From Aliivibrio sp. EL58 (GTDB lineage: Bacteria; Pseudomonadota; Gammaproteobacteria; Enterobacterales; Vibrionaceae), in assembly GCF_900312675.1 (NCBI RefSeq), contig NZ_OMPC01000009.1, positions 620,001 to 684,000 of the forward strand: 64,000 nt of DNA, in the 5' to 3' direction. Of the stretch, positions 46,928 to 55,400 are shown one piece after another. A program made the translations under genes and the position numbers. The notes under the pieces were generated by a model. It made no database searches, was not told where the DNA came from, and saw nothing but the letters and a program-made list of their open reading frames with translations. Every line of letters starts with the position of its first letter. Positions within the stretch are counted from its first letter, which is position 1.

Positions 46928-47476
46928 ATGAATAAGAAAAAACATACTCTTTCCCCAAGAGCACAGAAATTACGAGCTGAATGGACAGGAATGGACAGCG
47001 AGCATCGCTTTATTTCTCATTCATTTAATTGCGTCAAAATCCACATACATACTCCTGATGATGGTATGTACAACCGCTCTGTTGGCTGCCTAAAAGAAGG
47101 CCGAGAAAAAGCCTTAAAAGAAGCGATTAAACAACGAAATAAAGTTGGTAAAGAGCTATGGGGCAATTGTTGGAGCATGGTGCTTAACTACCCAAGTCTA
47201 TTTGAACGCCTACCACACAGCCTTGAGCCTGATATCATCACAAAAAAACGCACCCTACACTCTGGCGAAGTTCGCACCACTGATTATTATATTGTTCGCT
47301 GGAAAGAGATCGTTGATGGCGAATATAAACCAAAGAGTCGTTTATTCTCTCATGGTAATGGTAATGATAAATTAAGTGCTTACAGTAAAGCTAAAAAAGT
47401 CATGCTAGAAGTAAACAAAGATTTTTTACCTATTTTAAAAAAGATGGGCCGCTTTAATATCGTTAAAGTTCTCTAA
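46928..47476 (+). CDS. Orphan protein with two possible AP2-like modules
   Basis: 182 residues, basic, no signal peptide. I do not recognise a characterised family. Residues 36-80 (CVKIHIHTPDDG, then RSVGCLKEGREKALKEAIKQ and RNKVGKELWG) have the strand-strand-strand-helix order of AP2-type DNA-binding modules found in phage and mobile proteins. Residues 115-160 (DYYIVRWKEI, then KSRLFSHG and AYSKAKKVMLE) look like a second module. This suggests DNA binding, by inference only. It is a single gene between two terminators and might be a domesticated mobile-element protein. Confidence 0.6.
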   Translation: MNKKKHTLSPRAQKLRAEWTGMDSEHRFISHSFNCVKIHIHTPDDGMYNRSVGCLKEGREKALKEAIKQRNKVGKELWGNCWSMVLNYPSLFERLPHSLEPDIITKKRTLHSGEVRTTDYYIVRWKEIVDGEYKPKSRLFSHGNGNDKLSAYSKAKKVMLEVNKDFLPILKKMGRFNIVKVL

Positions 47477-47491
47477 TTTAAATCTTCATAT

Positions 47492-47523
47492 AAAAATGGC
47501 GGATAATTATCCGCCATTTTTTT
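47492..47523 (+). terminator. Terminator between the orphan gene and the DUF2799 copies
   Basis: A perfect 13-bp stem, AAAAATGGCGGAT with ATCCGCCATTTTT, around AATT, with T runs on both strands; it serves converging genes. Confidence 0.92.
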
Positions 47524-47550
47524 ATCAATTAACAAGTAATCAGAAAGACA

Positions 47551-47910
47551 TTACATGCCTCTTTTAGTCGAGTTATTACCTCGTAAGTACTCATATTTGA
47601 ACTCTTTATTTATACTGTCACAAACTCCAGTATAAACTCCGCCTTTAGTTCCTAACTCAAACGCGTCTTGCTCACAATATCCCTGCAATCCTTTCTGATA
47701 TCCAGCAACATACGCATCATAATTAGAGGCTTTAAACTCCTTGCCATCTAAAAGCTCGACTATTTGTTCTTTAGATTCAAAATTCCAGCCTTTTTGGCCA
47801 GTTTCTAAACCATAAGTACCCCAATCACTGTCTTGTGTAGATGTTAATGGTGCTGTACTTGAACACGCAGCAAGGAAAAGTGAAACCATCACAATTAAGG
47901 TTATTCTCAT
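47551..47910 (-). CDS. DUF2799 family small lipoprotein (copy 2)
   Basis: 119 residues with lipobox LAAC. Motif order as in DUF2799: DWGTYGLETGQKGW, then YDAYVAGYQKGLQGYCEQDAFELG, YTGVCD and FKYEYLRG. It lies 50 bp downstream of copy 3 on the same strand and is clearly a tandem duplicate. Function unknown; the conserved Cys pair outside the lipobox could form a disulfide. Confidence 0.78.
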   Translation of the reverse strand: MRITLIVMVSLFLAACSSTAPLTSTQDSDWGTYGLETGQKGWNFESKEQIVELLDGKEFKASNYDAYVAGYQKGLQGYCEQDAFELGTKGGVYTGVCDSINKEFKYEYLRGNNSTKRGM

Positions 47911-47960
47911 ACCTCTTACCCTCTTGTTATCTATTCATCCAATAATATAAAGTAACTACA

Positions 47961-48320
47961 TTACATCCCACCAGCCGTAGATTGCATTCCACTAACATAA
48001 TCTTGGCGGAAGAACGGATCTAACTTATCACAGATGCCATTATACTGCTTACCAACAACACCTAGCATGTAAGCACTTTGATCACAGTATTCTTCCTGCC
48101 CTTTATTATAACCTGCTGTATATGCTTGATAGTTAGCCTCGCTGACAGTTTTGCCATCTGCTAATTTAGCCAATTTTGATTCGGACTGAACAATCCAACC
48201 TTTCATTGCTCTTTCATAGCCAAAGGCTTGCCAATCACTATCTACGTTTGATGTTGGTGGAGGTGTACTTGAACATGCTGCAAGTAATAAAGCAGCGATA
48301 CTAATTATTAAAAATTTCAT
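47961..48320 (-). CDS. DUF2799 family small lipoprotein (copy 3)
   Basis: 119 residues with lipobox LAAC. Motif order: DWQAFGYERAMKGW, YQAYTAGYNKGQEEYCDQSAYMLG, YNGICD, FRQDYVSG. It is close to copy 2, with which it forms a tandem pair, and more distant from copy 1 at 39668. The protein should sit in the periplasmic face of an envelope membrane. No function is known to me. Confidence 0.78.
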   Translation of the reverse strand: MKFLIISIAALLLAACSSTPPPTSNVDSDWQAFGYERAMKGWIVQSESKLAKLADGKTVSEANYQAYTAGYNKGQEEYCDQSAYMLGVVGKQYNGICDKLDPFFRQDYVSGMQSTAGGM

Positions 48321-48389
48321 TTTGCTGACCCTCTACAAAGAACACATTATCTTTTACGTTAATTGTAGAGGATTAGATCATAATTTCTA

Positions 48390-49556
48390 TTAAATTTGGC
48401 TTATTAATAACAACAGTCCAAAAAGTAATGTTAAGCCTAGTGCAAATTTTCCGCCTTCGGCCTGATAAGTATGAGGCATTAAGTTATCTTCCTCTTTTAC
48501 TTTCTTTCTTAAAGCAATAACCATCGCTAATGGAATAAAAATAGCGAGGAATACTAAGATCACCCCTGCATAACCCAATACTGACAAGAACTGATCAGCA
48601 GCAAGACTGGCACCTAGCAGTGGAAGAATAAAAGTACACACATACGTCACAACTTTATTGTGTGAAATCATATCTTTATTTTGATTATAAAGTGCCATTG
48701 CCACACCTAGGAATGATGTTAATAAGGCTAATGATGTAAAAACAGAAAGAATGATTTCAATGTATTCGTTCTTAGCGCTAAAGGTTTGGATTAAATCTGA
48801 AATATTAGAAAAATGCGTAATATCATCCGCATTTAGGTTACCGACAACGGCATACAACCAAACGAGATAACAGATAAGAGGAATGATTGATCCTAAAATA
48901 ACCATATTTCTAAGCTGTTTACTTGTCGCTTCTTTGTTATACGCAACAAGCGATGGGATAACTGGCATAGAGGCAAAACTAGTAAATAAAATAGTGCTGG
49001 TATTAAGCAGCATTCCTTTATCTGTATTCGTTACTTGCGTTAAGTTATCTACTGAAATACCAGGGACTAGTATCACTAATGTAATCGCAAGCATTGAAAC
49101 CATGAACAAAAACAAAACACGATTTAACTTATCGATTATTTGAGTACCACACACCACAAATACACTAGCGACAAGAGTAAAACCAATTTGAGCCGTTTCA
49201 ATACTCATCTCAATAGTAAACATTGAGAAGATACGCTTAATTAAGTCAGCAGCTCCTAAAATATAGGCAATTAACATACAAAATAGCAGCAAATAAAACA
49301 AAATATTGGTGACCACTTGGCCACCCTTACCTAAAGTTCTATTCGCAACGGTATTAATACCAAAAGCTAATTCTGTTTTAGAACATGCTTCTGTCAATAG
49401 CAAAGCTGAATATGTTGTGCCTGCACAAATAGCAAGCATCAGTAACGTGCTGTAAAACAGACCAAATTGCGCTAATACCATTGGAATCGCTAACATTCCA
49501 GCGCCAAGTGCCGTGCCAGATAAAATCAATGCACTGCCAAATAATTTAAAATTCAT
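48390..49556 (-). CDS. Aromatic amino acid permease (HAAAP family), second of tandem pair
   Basis: 388 residues, about eleven hydrophobic segments, N-terminus KLFGSALILSGTALGAGMLAIP as in TyrP/Mtr/TnaB. It is closely similar to the neighbouring permease at 49658 along its whole length, so the pair arose by tandem duplication. It follows that gene by 101 bp, with a strong hairpin between, so its expression is probably lower or separately set. The amino acid transported is not certain; Tyr, Phe or Trp are all possible. Confidence 0.82.
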   Translation of the reverse strand: MNFKLFGSALILSGTALGAGMLAIPMVLAQFGLFYSTLLMLAICAGTTYSALLLTEACSKTELAFGINTVANRTLGKGGQVVTNILFYLLLFCMLIAYILGAADLIKRIFSMFTIEMSIETAQIGFTLVASVFVVCGTQIIDKLNRVLFLFMVSMLAITLVILVPGISVDNLTQVTNTDKGMLLNTSTILFTSFASMPVIPSLVAYNKEATSKQLRNMVILGSIIPLICYLVWLYAVVGNLNADDITHFSNISDLIQTFSAKNEYIEIILSVFTSLALLTSFLGVAMALYNQNKDMISHNKVVTYVCTFILPLLGASLAADQFLSVLGYAGVILVFLAIFIPLAMVIALRKKVKEEDNLMPHTYQAEGGKFALGLTLLFGLLLLISQI

Positions 49557-49606
49557 TACTTATTCTTAATTTTAGAGATTAGAGGCTCATAAAGAGCGGA
49601 AAAGAG

Positions 49607-49634
49607 GTGCTCTACTCACAAAAAAGTAGAGCAC
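49607..49634 (-). terminator. Hairpin between the tandem permeases
   Basis: GTGCTCTACT and AGTAGAGCAC form a perfect 10-bp stem around 8 bases. On the minus strand it is followed by CTCTTTTCC, a pyrimidine-rich but not pure T tract, so partial termination or mRNA processing is likely. Confidence 0.6.
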
Positions 49635-49657
49635 AATACAACTAGAGAACGTGATAA

Positions 49658-50812
49658 CTAGATAACTTGTGAGATCAACAAGAAACAACCGAAAATGAAC
49701 GAGAAGATTAGCATTGCCACTCCCCCTTCAGCTAAGTAACTTTCTGTTTGGCCATCTGTTTGACGAAGCTTAATAACCATTGCGAGTGGAATAAATACCG
49801 CAAGGAAAACCAGAATAATACCGGCATAACTTAATACCGCTAAAAATTGATCTGCTGCAAAAATAGCACCGGCAAGAGGTAGGATAAAGCTGATCACATA
49901 AGTAACCACTTTGTTTTGTTTAAATGTATCTTCATTTTGCGTAAACAGTGCCATTGCCACTCCTAAGAAAGAAGTCAGTAATGCAAGTCCTGTAAAGCTC
50001 GATAGGACAAGATTGATAAATGAATGTTCAGCACTAAATACTGAAATTAGCTCAGACACATTAGAGAAATGGGTAATTTGCTCAGGGGTTAAGTTACCAA
50101 CCACCGCATATAGCCACACCAGATAACAAACTAAAGGAATAGAAGAACCAACAATAACCATGTTTCTCAACTGCTTAGGTGTTGCTTCATGGTTGTAAGA
50201 AACTAATGACGGAATAACAACCATAAAACCAAAGCTAGTAAAAATAATCGCACTGGTTTGTATCAATTCTGATGGATTTGAATTAGACACTTGAGTCATA
50301 TTATCTAATGAAATACCTGGAACCAAAAAGACAAGAGTCAGCAATAACATGAATAGCATGATGGCAAATAAAGCGCGATTAATCTTATCAATCACTGCCG
50401 TTCCCGAGGCAACGATCACCCCTGCAATTAATGTAAATGCTATTTGGCTTTGCACCAAGCTTAAATCTAATCCAATATTACGGAGTAACTTATTAAGTAG
50501 ATCGCCAGCGCCTAAGATATAGGCCATCAGCAGACAAATAAGTAACGCATACAGTAAGCCATTGGTAACTAACTGTCCTCCCTTACCTAAACTTTTACGA
50601 GCGATGGTGTTCATACCCAAACCACCACCCACATTAATACTTGCTTCTAGCAACAATAAAGCGGCATAAGTTGTTCCAATAAAGATAAACAACATTAACG
50701 CAGTCCCCCACAGCAGGCCAAATTGAGCCAAAACCATAGGAATTGCAAGCATACCAGCACCCAGTGCAGTACCTGAAATAATAAGAGAGCTGCCGATTAA
50801 TTTTAAATTCAT
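49658..50812 (-). CDS. Aromatic amino acid permease (HAAAP family), first of tandem pair
   Basis: 384 residues, about eleven hydrophobic segments, N-terminus KLIGSSLIISGTALGAGMLAIP. Same family as the TyrP-like protein at 20997 and the adjacent permease at 48390. AAGGA precedes the ATG. Its message appears to begin far upstream: promoter, operator-like palindrome and a 54-codon ORF rich in Phe and Tyr lie before it, 125 bp away. No tryptophanase gene is near. The context suggests control by phenylalanine or tyrosine supply (inference). Confidence 0.85.
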   Translation of the reverse strand: MNLKLIGSSLIISGTALGAGMLAIPMVLAQFGLLWGTALMLFIFIGTTYAALLLLEASINVGGGLGMNTIARKSLGKGGQLVTNGLLYALLICLLMAYILGAGDLLNKLLRNIGLDLSLVQSQIAFTLIAGVIVASGTAVIDKINRALFAIMLFMLLLTLVFLVPGISLDNMTQVSNSNPSELIQTSAIIFTSFGFMVVIPSLVSYNHEATPKQLRNMVIVGSSIPLVCYLVWLYAVVGNLTPEQITHFSNVSELISVFSAEHSFINLVLSSFTGLALLTSFLGVAMALFTQNEDTFKQNKVVTYVISFILPLAGAIFAADQFLAVLSYAGIILVFLAVFIPLAMVIKLRQTDGQTESYLAEGGVAMLIFSFIFGCFLLISQVI

Positions 50813-50937
50813 AATTGTTCCTTCGTTTTTTATTCGAGTTTGAGCTTTAGTTCTAGTTTATTTTTAGCTTTTCAAATTCAACGCGCACAAAAGTACACCA
50901 CAAATGAGGGTAAGCGGTTGAAATTAGGTCTGATTAA

Positions 50938-51102
50938 TTACGAATAAAAACGGAGAAATCGAAAATACGAGAGGAAGCGAAACGCAAGAAACTGAGCAGA
51001 AAGGAAGCGTGAAGAAGTCATTGCTGTCGATGCAGAGCAGATAGCGTGTGGTGAACCTTCTGTAGGCTCTAATAATGGGCCTGATGTTAGTTGGAAAATC
51101 AT
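50938..51102 (-). CDS. Aromatic-rich 54-residue leader peptide, candidate regulator of the permeases
   Basis: ATG at 51102 with AGGA 7 bases upstream and only about 20 bases from the predicted transcription start. The peptide has 54 residues. From Phe33 to the end it contains 7 Phe and 2 Tyr in 22 residues, with the unit RFL repeated (RFLS, RFLS, RFLR) and the end RFYS. It has no Trp. The coding strand over the last 26 codons has about twice as many C as G, typical of Rho loading sites. It resembles in logic pheL/pheM and tnaC leaders, but I know no match. Stalling at Phe codons could control read-through into the permeases (inference). Confidence 0.55.
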   Translation of the reverse strand: MIFQLTSGPLLEPTEGSPHAICSASTAMTSSRFLSAQFLAFRFLSYFRFLRFYS

Positions 51103-51142
51103 GTGTACATCCTAATTAGTCACATTCCATTTTATACAAGGA

Positions 51143-51159
51143 CAGTAAATCCTTTACTG
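51143..51159. promoter_or_regulatory. Operator-like palindrome over the -35 region of the permease leader
   Basis: CAGTAAA-TCC-TTTACTG, a perfect 7-bp inverted repeat with a 3-base centre. Its arm at 51153-51159 coincides with the expected -35 hexamer, 17 bases from TATAAA. The 3-base spacing excludes a TyrR box (six). The regulator is not recognised. Confidence 0.6.
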
Positions 51160-51320
51160 ACCGAACTACCAATATAGCAGCCCGATCCATTCTATATAAT
51201 GAGGCTTTCAATGCAACCCCTTAAAGTACAAGTTTTTCCTATGTTTCTTTCTCAACTAGATTATTTATCCATTTCTTACTTTTTAAACGATAAGCACAGA
51301 CAATCACCATAACCACCACC

Positions 51321-51758
51321 TTATTTATACAAACTGAATTTCTTTGTTATTGCTTTAATGGTTTCCGTATTTCCAAATAAACAAATACCAAGATATTCAA
51401 AATCTTCATCTTTCGTTTCACTGGTTATTTTCTGTTGAACCGTTGAACCACCTTCAACCATTGTATGGGTAAAATCAGTAAACGTAATACCAAGCTCTAT
51501 CGCTTGCTCACGTACTTTTCTTATTTTATTTGAGTTATCAGCCTTTAAAGCAATAAATGGATAATGAGAAACATTAGGATGAAGAGCTTTATCGCTATCA
51601 TGATAATCAACATATGTCGCATCTTGTTCTTCAAGCAAATCAGACAAACCAACACTAATATGGCCTAGTACATTAAGCGTACGCCCTAGATCCATTTTTT
51701 TATTTAAGATTGCAACAAAACGCTTTTGATTTTCGTCGGGTAATGATGTCATTAACAT
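51321..51758 (-). CDS. DUF2000 family protein
   Basis: 145 residues, recognised as DUF2000 by RFVAILNKKMDLGRTLNVLGH and the C-terminal KKFSLYK. Some relatives have a fold like peptidyl-tRNA hydrolase 2, but no activity is established. No signal peptide. In-frame ATG codons at residues 1 and 3 are both possible. It lies upstream of the permease leader on the same strand with 218 bp between, so it is not clearly in that operon. Confidence 0.78.
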   Translation of the reverse strand: MLMTSLPDENQKRFVAILNKKMDLGRTLNVLGHISVGLSDLLEEQDATYVDYHDSDKALHPNVSHYPFIALKADNSNKIRKVREQAIELGITFTDFTHTMVEGGSTVQQKITSETKDEDFEYLGICLFGNTETIKAITKKFSLYK

Positions 51759-51920
51759 ATGCCTCTACCTTACTGTGTATGTTTTATTATCTTAATACAC
51801 AACAAAGTAAATTTTATGCCTACATCTACGTCATAAAATAAAAATACGCAATAAACCACCACCAAGAGTAACTAAAGTGAAGATATATTGCGTAAATGAA
51901 GATTAATGAGAAATATAGCG

Positions 51921-52406
51921 TTATTTTAAATACTTAACGTGTGCTTCCATCTCTTCGCCAATCTCTTTACGCATATTCATCAATCGGATAGCTGATTCGC
52001 GTAAATGAATATCTTCTTTGGTTTGAGGGATCCACTCAGGTACTTCTGTTGGTTTACCATGTTCATCAACGGCAACCATAATGACAATACAGTGAGTCGT
52101 TAATCTATTTTCTAACTCTTTTGGATCACTGGCTTGCACATCAATAGCAATGTGCATTGATGATTTTCCGGTATAAATAACTTTACCCGTCACCTCAACA
52201 AGGTTACCCACATGAATAGGCTGAACAAAACGAATACCACCAGCATAAGCGGTAATACAATATTTACCACTCCACCCAGCAGAACACGCATAGGCAGCTA
52301 AATCGACCCATTTCATTACCGCACCACCGTGAACTTTACCACCAAAGTTCACATCTCCTGGTTCTGCAAGAAAACGTAGTGTCACTTCGCGCTTATTCTT
52401 TCCCAT
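51921..52406 (-). CDS. Hot-dog acyl-CoA thioesterase
   Basis: 161 residues, one hot-dog domain of the YkhA/YciA-like acyl-CoA thioesterase group. The signature GGKVHGGAVMKWVDLAAYACS carries the central helix, and the following strands IRFVQPIHVGNLVEVTGKV are typical. It hydrolyses acyl-CoA to free acid and CoA; chain length cannot be read from sequence. It lies 57 bp downstream of sbcC on the same strand and may be read with sbcDC, although no functional link is evident. Confidence 0.88.
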   Translation of the reverse strand: MGKNKREVTLRFLAEPGDVNFGGKVHGGAVMKWVDLAAYACSAGWSGKYCITAYAGGIRFVQPIHVGNLVEVTGKVIYTGKSSMHIAIDVQASDPKELENRLTTHCIVIMVAVDEHGKPTEVPEWIPQTKEDIHLRESAIRLMNMRKEIGEEMEAHVKYLK

Positions 52407-52463
52407 TCTTACTTCCTTTTAATCTGTATTATCATTTTTCTAATAATGTAACGAGCAACAAAA

Positions 52464-55400
52464 TTAACTGACTTTTTTATATTGTTTTTCTAGTTCACTC
52501 ACGCCTAAACCACTGCGTTTGGTGACTTTTATTTGGACTGGAATACGTTCTTTCATCGCTTCGATGTGGCTTATCACACCAATCATTTTTCCTGAGGCGT
52601 TTAAGTTATCTAACGCATCAAGCGCCATGTCTAACGTTTCACTGTCTAGCGTACCAAAACCTTCATCTAAGAACAGTGAATCAATGCTTGTTTTGTGACT
52701 CACTAAATCAGAAAGGGCCAAAGCGAGAGCTAAACTTACCAAGAAACTCTCTCCACCTGATAAGGTTTTAGTATCACGAACTACATCACCCTGCCATGTA
52801 TCGACAACTTGAAGTTCTAAACCATCGCTGGCTTTACGTTTAAGCTCATAGCGACCATGTAAGCGAGTAAGCTGTTTATTGGCTAAATAGACGAGATTCT
52901 CTAGCGTTAATCCTTGAGCAAATTTACGGAATTTATCGCCCTTTTGCGAGCCAATTAATGAATGTAAATATTGAATATCATCATACTCAGATTGATAAGC
53001 TTCAATCGCTTCAAATAAGGCTTTTTGATTGGTTTTACGCTCACCATCTGAACGCAACGCTTGAGCTATTTCTCCCTCACGTTTCACTAATGTTTCAGAT
53101 TGAGATTTCACTTGAGCTAATTCAGCCTCAACCGCTTCTTTTGGCATTAATTGCCATTCAGCTGCTTTTGGCGCTTGATAATGTTGTTCTTTGATTTGCT
53201 GTGCACTCTCTAGCAAAGCGCCAGTTCTCTCAATCGCTTGTTGTATTTCAGTTTTTAAGCTTAATAGGTGTTGGCGGTCTTCTTCTGAAATCAAGGCTGC
53301 TTGGAATAACTCAAGCGTTTCAAATGGGCTTTCGACTAAAGCTTCTTGCCACGCAGTAGTTCTCTCTAACATTAACTTTTCACTGCTTGCATGGCTTTCT
53401 ATCAAGCTATTTAGCTTGCCCTTTAAAGTCGCAAGATCTTGTATCAACGTTTGTGATTTTTGTTCTTCCGCTTGATAGTTTTGCTCTGATACCGTCAACT
53501 TTTCCGCCATGAGAGCACGCGCTGTTCTGATCTCTTGTGTACCAAATAACTCAACCCGTTTTTGCTGGTGTTGTTCCAACTCACTCGCCAATCTTTGTAC
53601 TTCAGTTTGAGAAACCTGCTGCTGAGAGTTTAGCTCTTCTAACTGTTCAGCTAGATGAACTTGGTCACTTTGCATTTTTTGTTGCTGTTGAAGCAGTGTT
53701 TGACGATTTTCAACTCGCTGTTGGATTTGCTGTAAATCTTGCTCTTTTTGCACAAACCAAGATTGAATTTGAGTAAACTCTGGGGCAGTAAACCCTGTTT
53801 GCTCAATCTCTGTGGTTAACTGTTGATTCAATTCTATTTGATGTTGTTGTAGCTGCACTAATTTTTGATTGTCATCTTGCAGTTGCTGAGTTGCAGCTTG
53901 GTGTGATTGACGATCGTAATTAAGATCTTTATTTAACGTATCAAGACGATGCTGAACTTGTTGTAATTGAGTTTGTTGAGCTCGGCGCTTTTCATCTGCT
54001 TGGCGTAATTGTTTTATCTGCCCATTTAAAGCAAGTAACGACGCTTCACATTCAGTAATAAATTGAGCAATACCATTGGTATCCCCCAACGCTAAAGTGA
54101 GTTGCGTTACTTCCATTAATGTTGACCATTGTTGCTTGGTCATTTTTGCCGTTTGCTGCCATTGAGTTAATTGCGTTTGGGTGTGCTCTTGTTTTACTTT
54201 TAATGAATCTAGCTGCTCACGTATCGATTGACCTTGCTCTACAATCTCAACTCGCTTTTGTTCTGCCTCTTTTTTGCGCTGTATCGTTACATTAATATCT
54301 AATGCTTGCGCTTTTTCTAGTAACGGATGATGCGTTGAACCACACAATGGACAATCATGATCTTTTTCTAATAGAGCACGATACTTAACCAAATCACCTT
54401 CTTGCTCAATTAGCGTCGTTAAGTCTAAGATTTGCTGATCTTGCTGCTTACAGGAAATCACAAGATCAGCACGCTGAGCTTCTAATTTTAGAATCGCTTC
54501 ACTCTGCGCTTTTTGGTCTTCGCTTAACGTCTGTTGTTCTTTTTCAGCACGTAAAAACTCATTATTAGTATGATTCAACTCTACACGGTAATGATGACGA
54601 GTATTAAGTGCATTGATTTGCTCTGTTAACTCCGTTTCAGTGCCTTTTTCTTGTTGCTGTTTAAATACGAGTTCAGCATTTTTCGTTGCTTCTGCTTCAT
54701 TATTTAGTGTGTTTTGAACTTGCGTTAATTCCGTATCTTTTTGATTTACGCTCTCAAGTAAGGTTGCGACTATTTTTTTGGCTTGCTCAACTTTATTAAC
54801 TAAAGATGCAGTTTCTTTATCTTGCTGTAAAATATAACTAACTTGAGTCTTCCATTGACCTAAATAACGCTCTAAATTCAAATCTGATTGATGCGTTTCT
54901 ACATAACTATTTAGTACTGCTAATTTTGACGTTAACTCTGTTAATGACGCCTCTAATCGTTGTTGTTTATTACTGCCATCTTGAAGACGAGTATTCACTT
55001 GCGTGAGCTGTTGCTGCTTTTCTTGCGACTGCTGAGTTAACTGTGCAATCGCAGTATCTAACGGTTGCACCGAATCATTAATCAATACTTCTAACGATTT
55101 ACTCTCAGCCTTAACGCTATCAAACATTTGTTTTAATTGCGTAACAGTTAACTCAATAGCTTCTTTCTCAGTAGTCGTTTTCTGATGTAATTGCTCAGTC
55201 AGTGTTAGTTCTTTTACGACACTATCAAAGCGAGTTTGTGCTTCTTGCCATAATTGATACGGTGCGCGTAGTTTTTCTGCTGGCTCACTTTGTGCCAAGC
55301 GGTGCAATTGAGCGCTGGCTTGTTTTTCTTTATCTAATGCTAATTGATTATTATCAACCGCTTGCTGCCACTGCTGTTGGTTTTTCGCTTCTGCAACCCA

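Larger units (their letters stand above)
50813..51320 (-). promoter_or_regulatory. Long leader and promoter region of the tandem permeases
   Basis: 508 bases. From right to left (direction of transcription): an apparently empty stretch (51160-51320), the palindrome 51143-51159, a -10-like TATAAA (51136-51131), the aromatic-rich leader ORF (51102-50938), and a bulged hairpin pairing AATTTCAACCGC with GCGCGTTGAATTT (50874-50925). No T run follows that hairpin. An AAGGA site then precedes the permease ATG. Confidence 0.6.

Noticed and set aside
50874-50925. Hairpin between the leader ORF and the permease as an intrinsic attenuator
   Set aside because: The stem is bulged and no T run follows on the minus strand, so classical pheL-type attenuation is not supported.
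50938-51102. Reading the leader ORF as a tnaC peptide for tryptophan sensing
   Set aside because: It contains no Trp and no Pro near the end, and no tryptophanase gene follows; only the general logic is similar.
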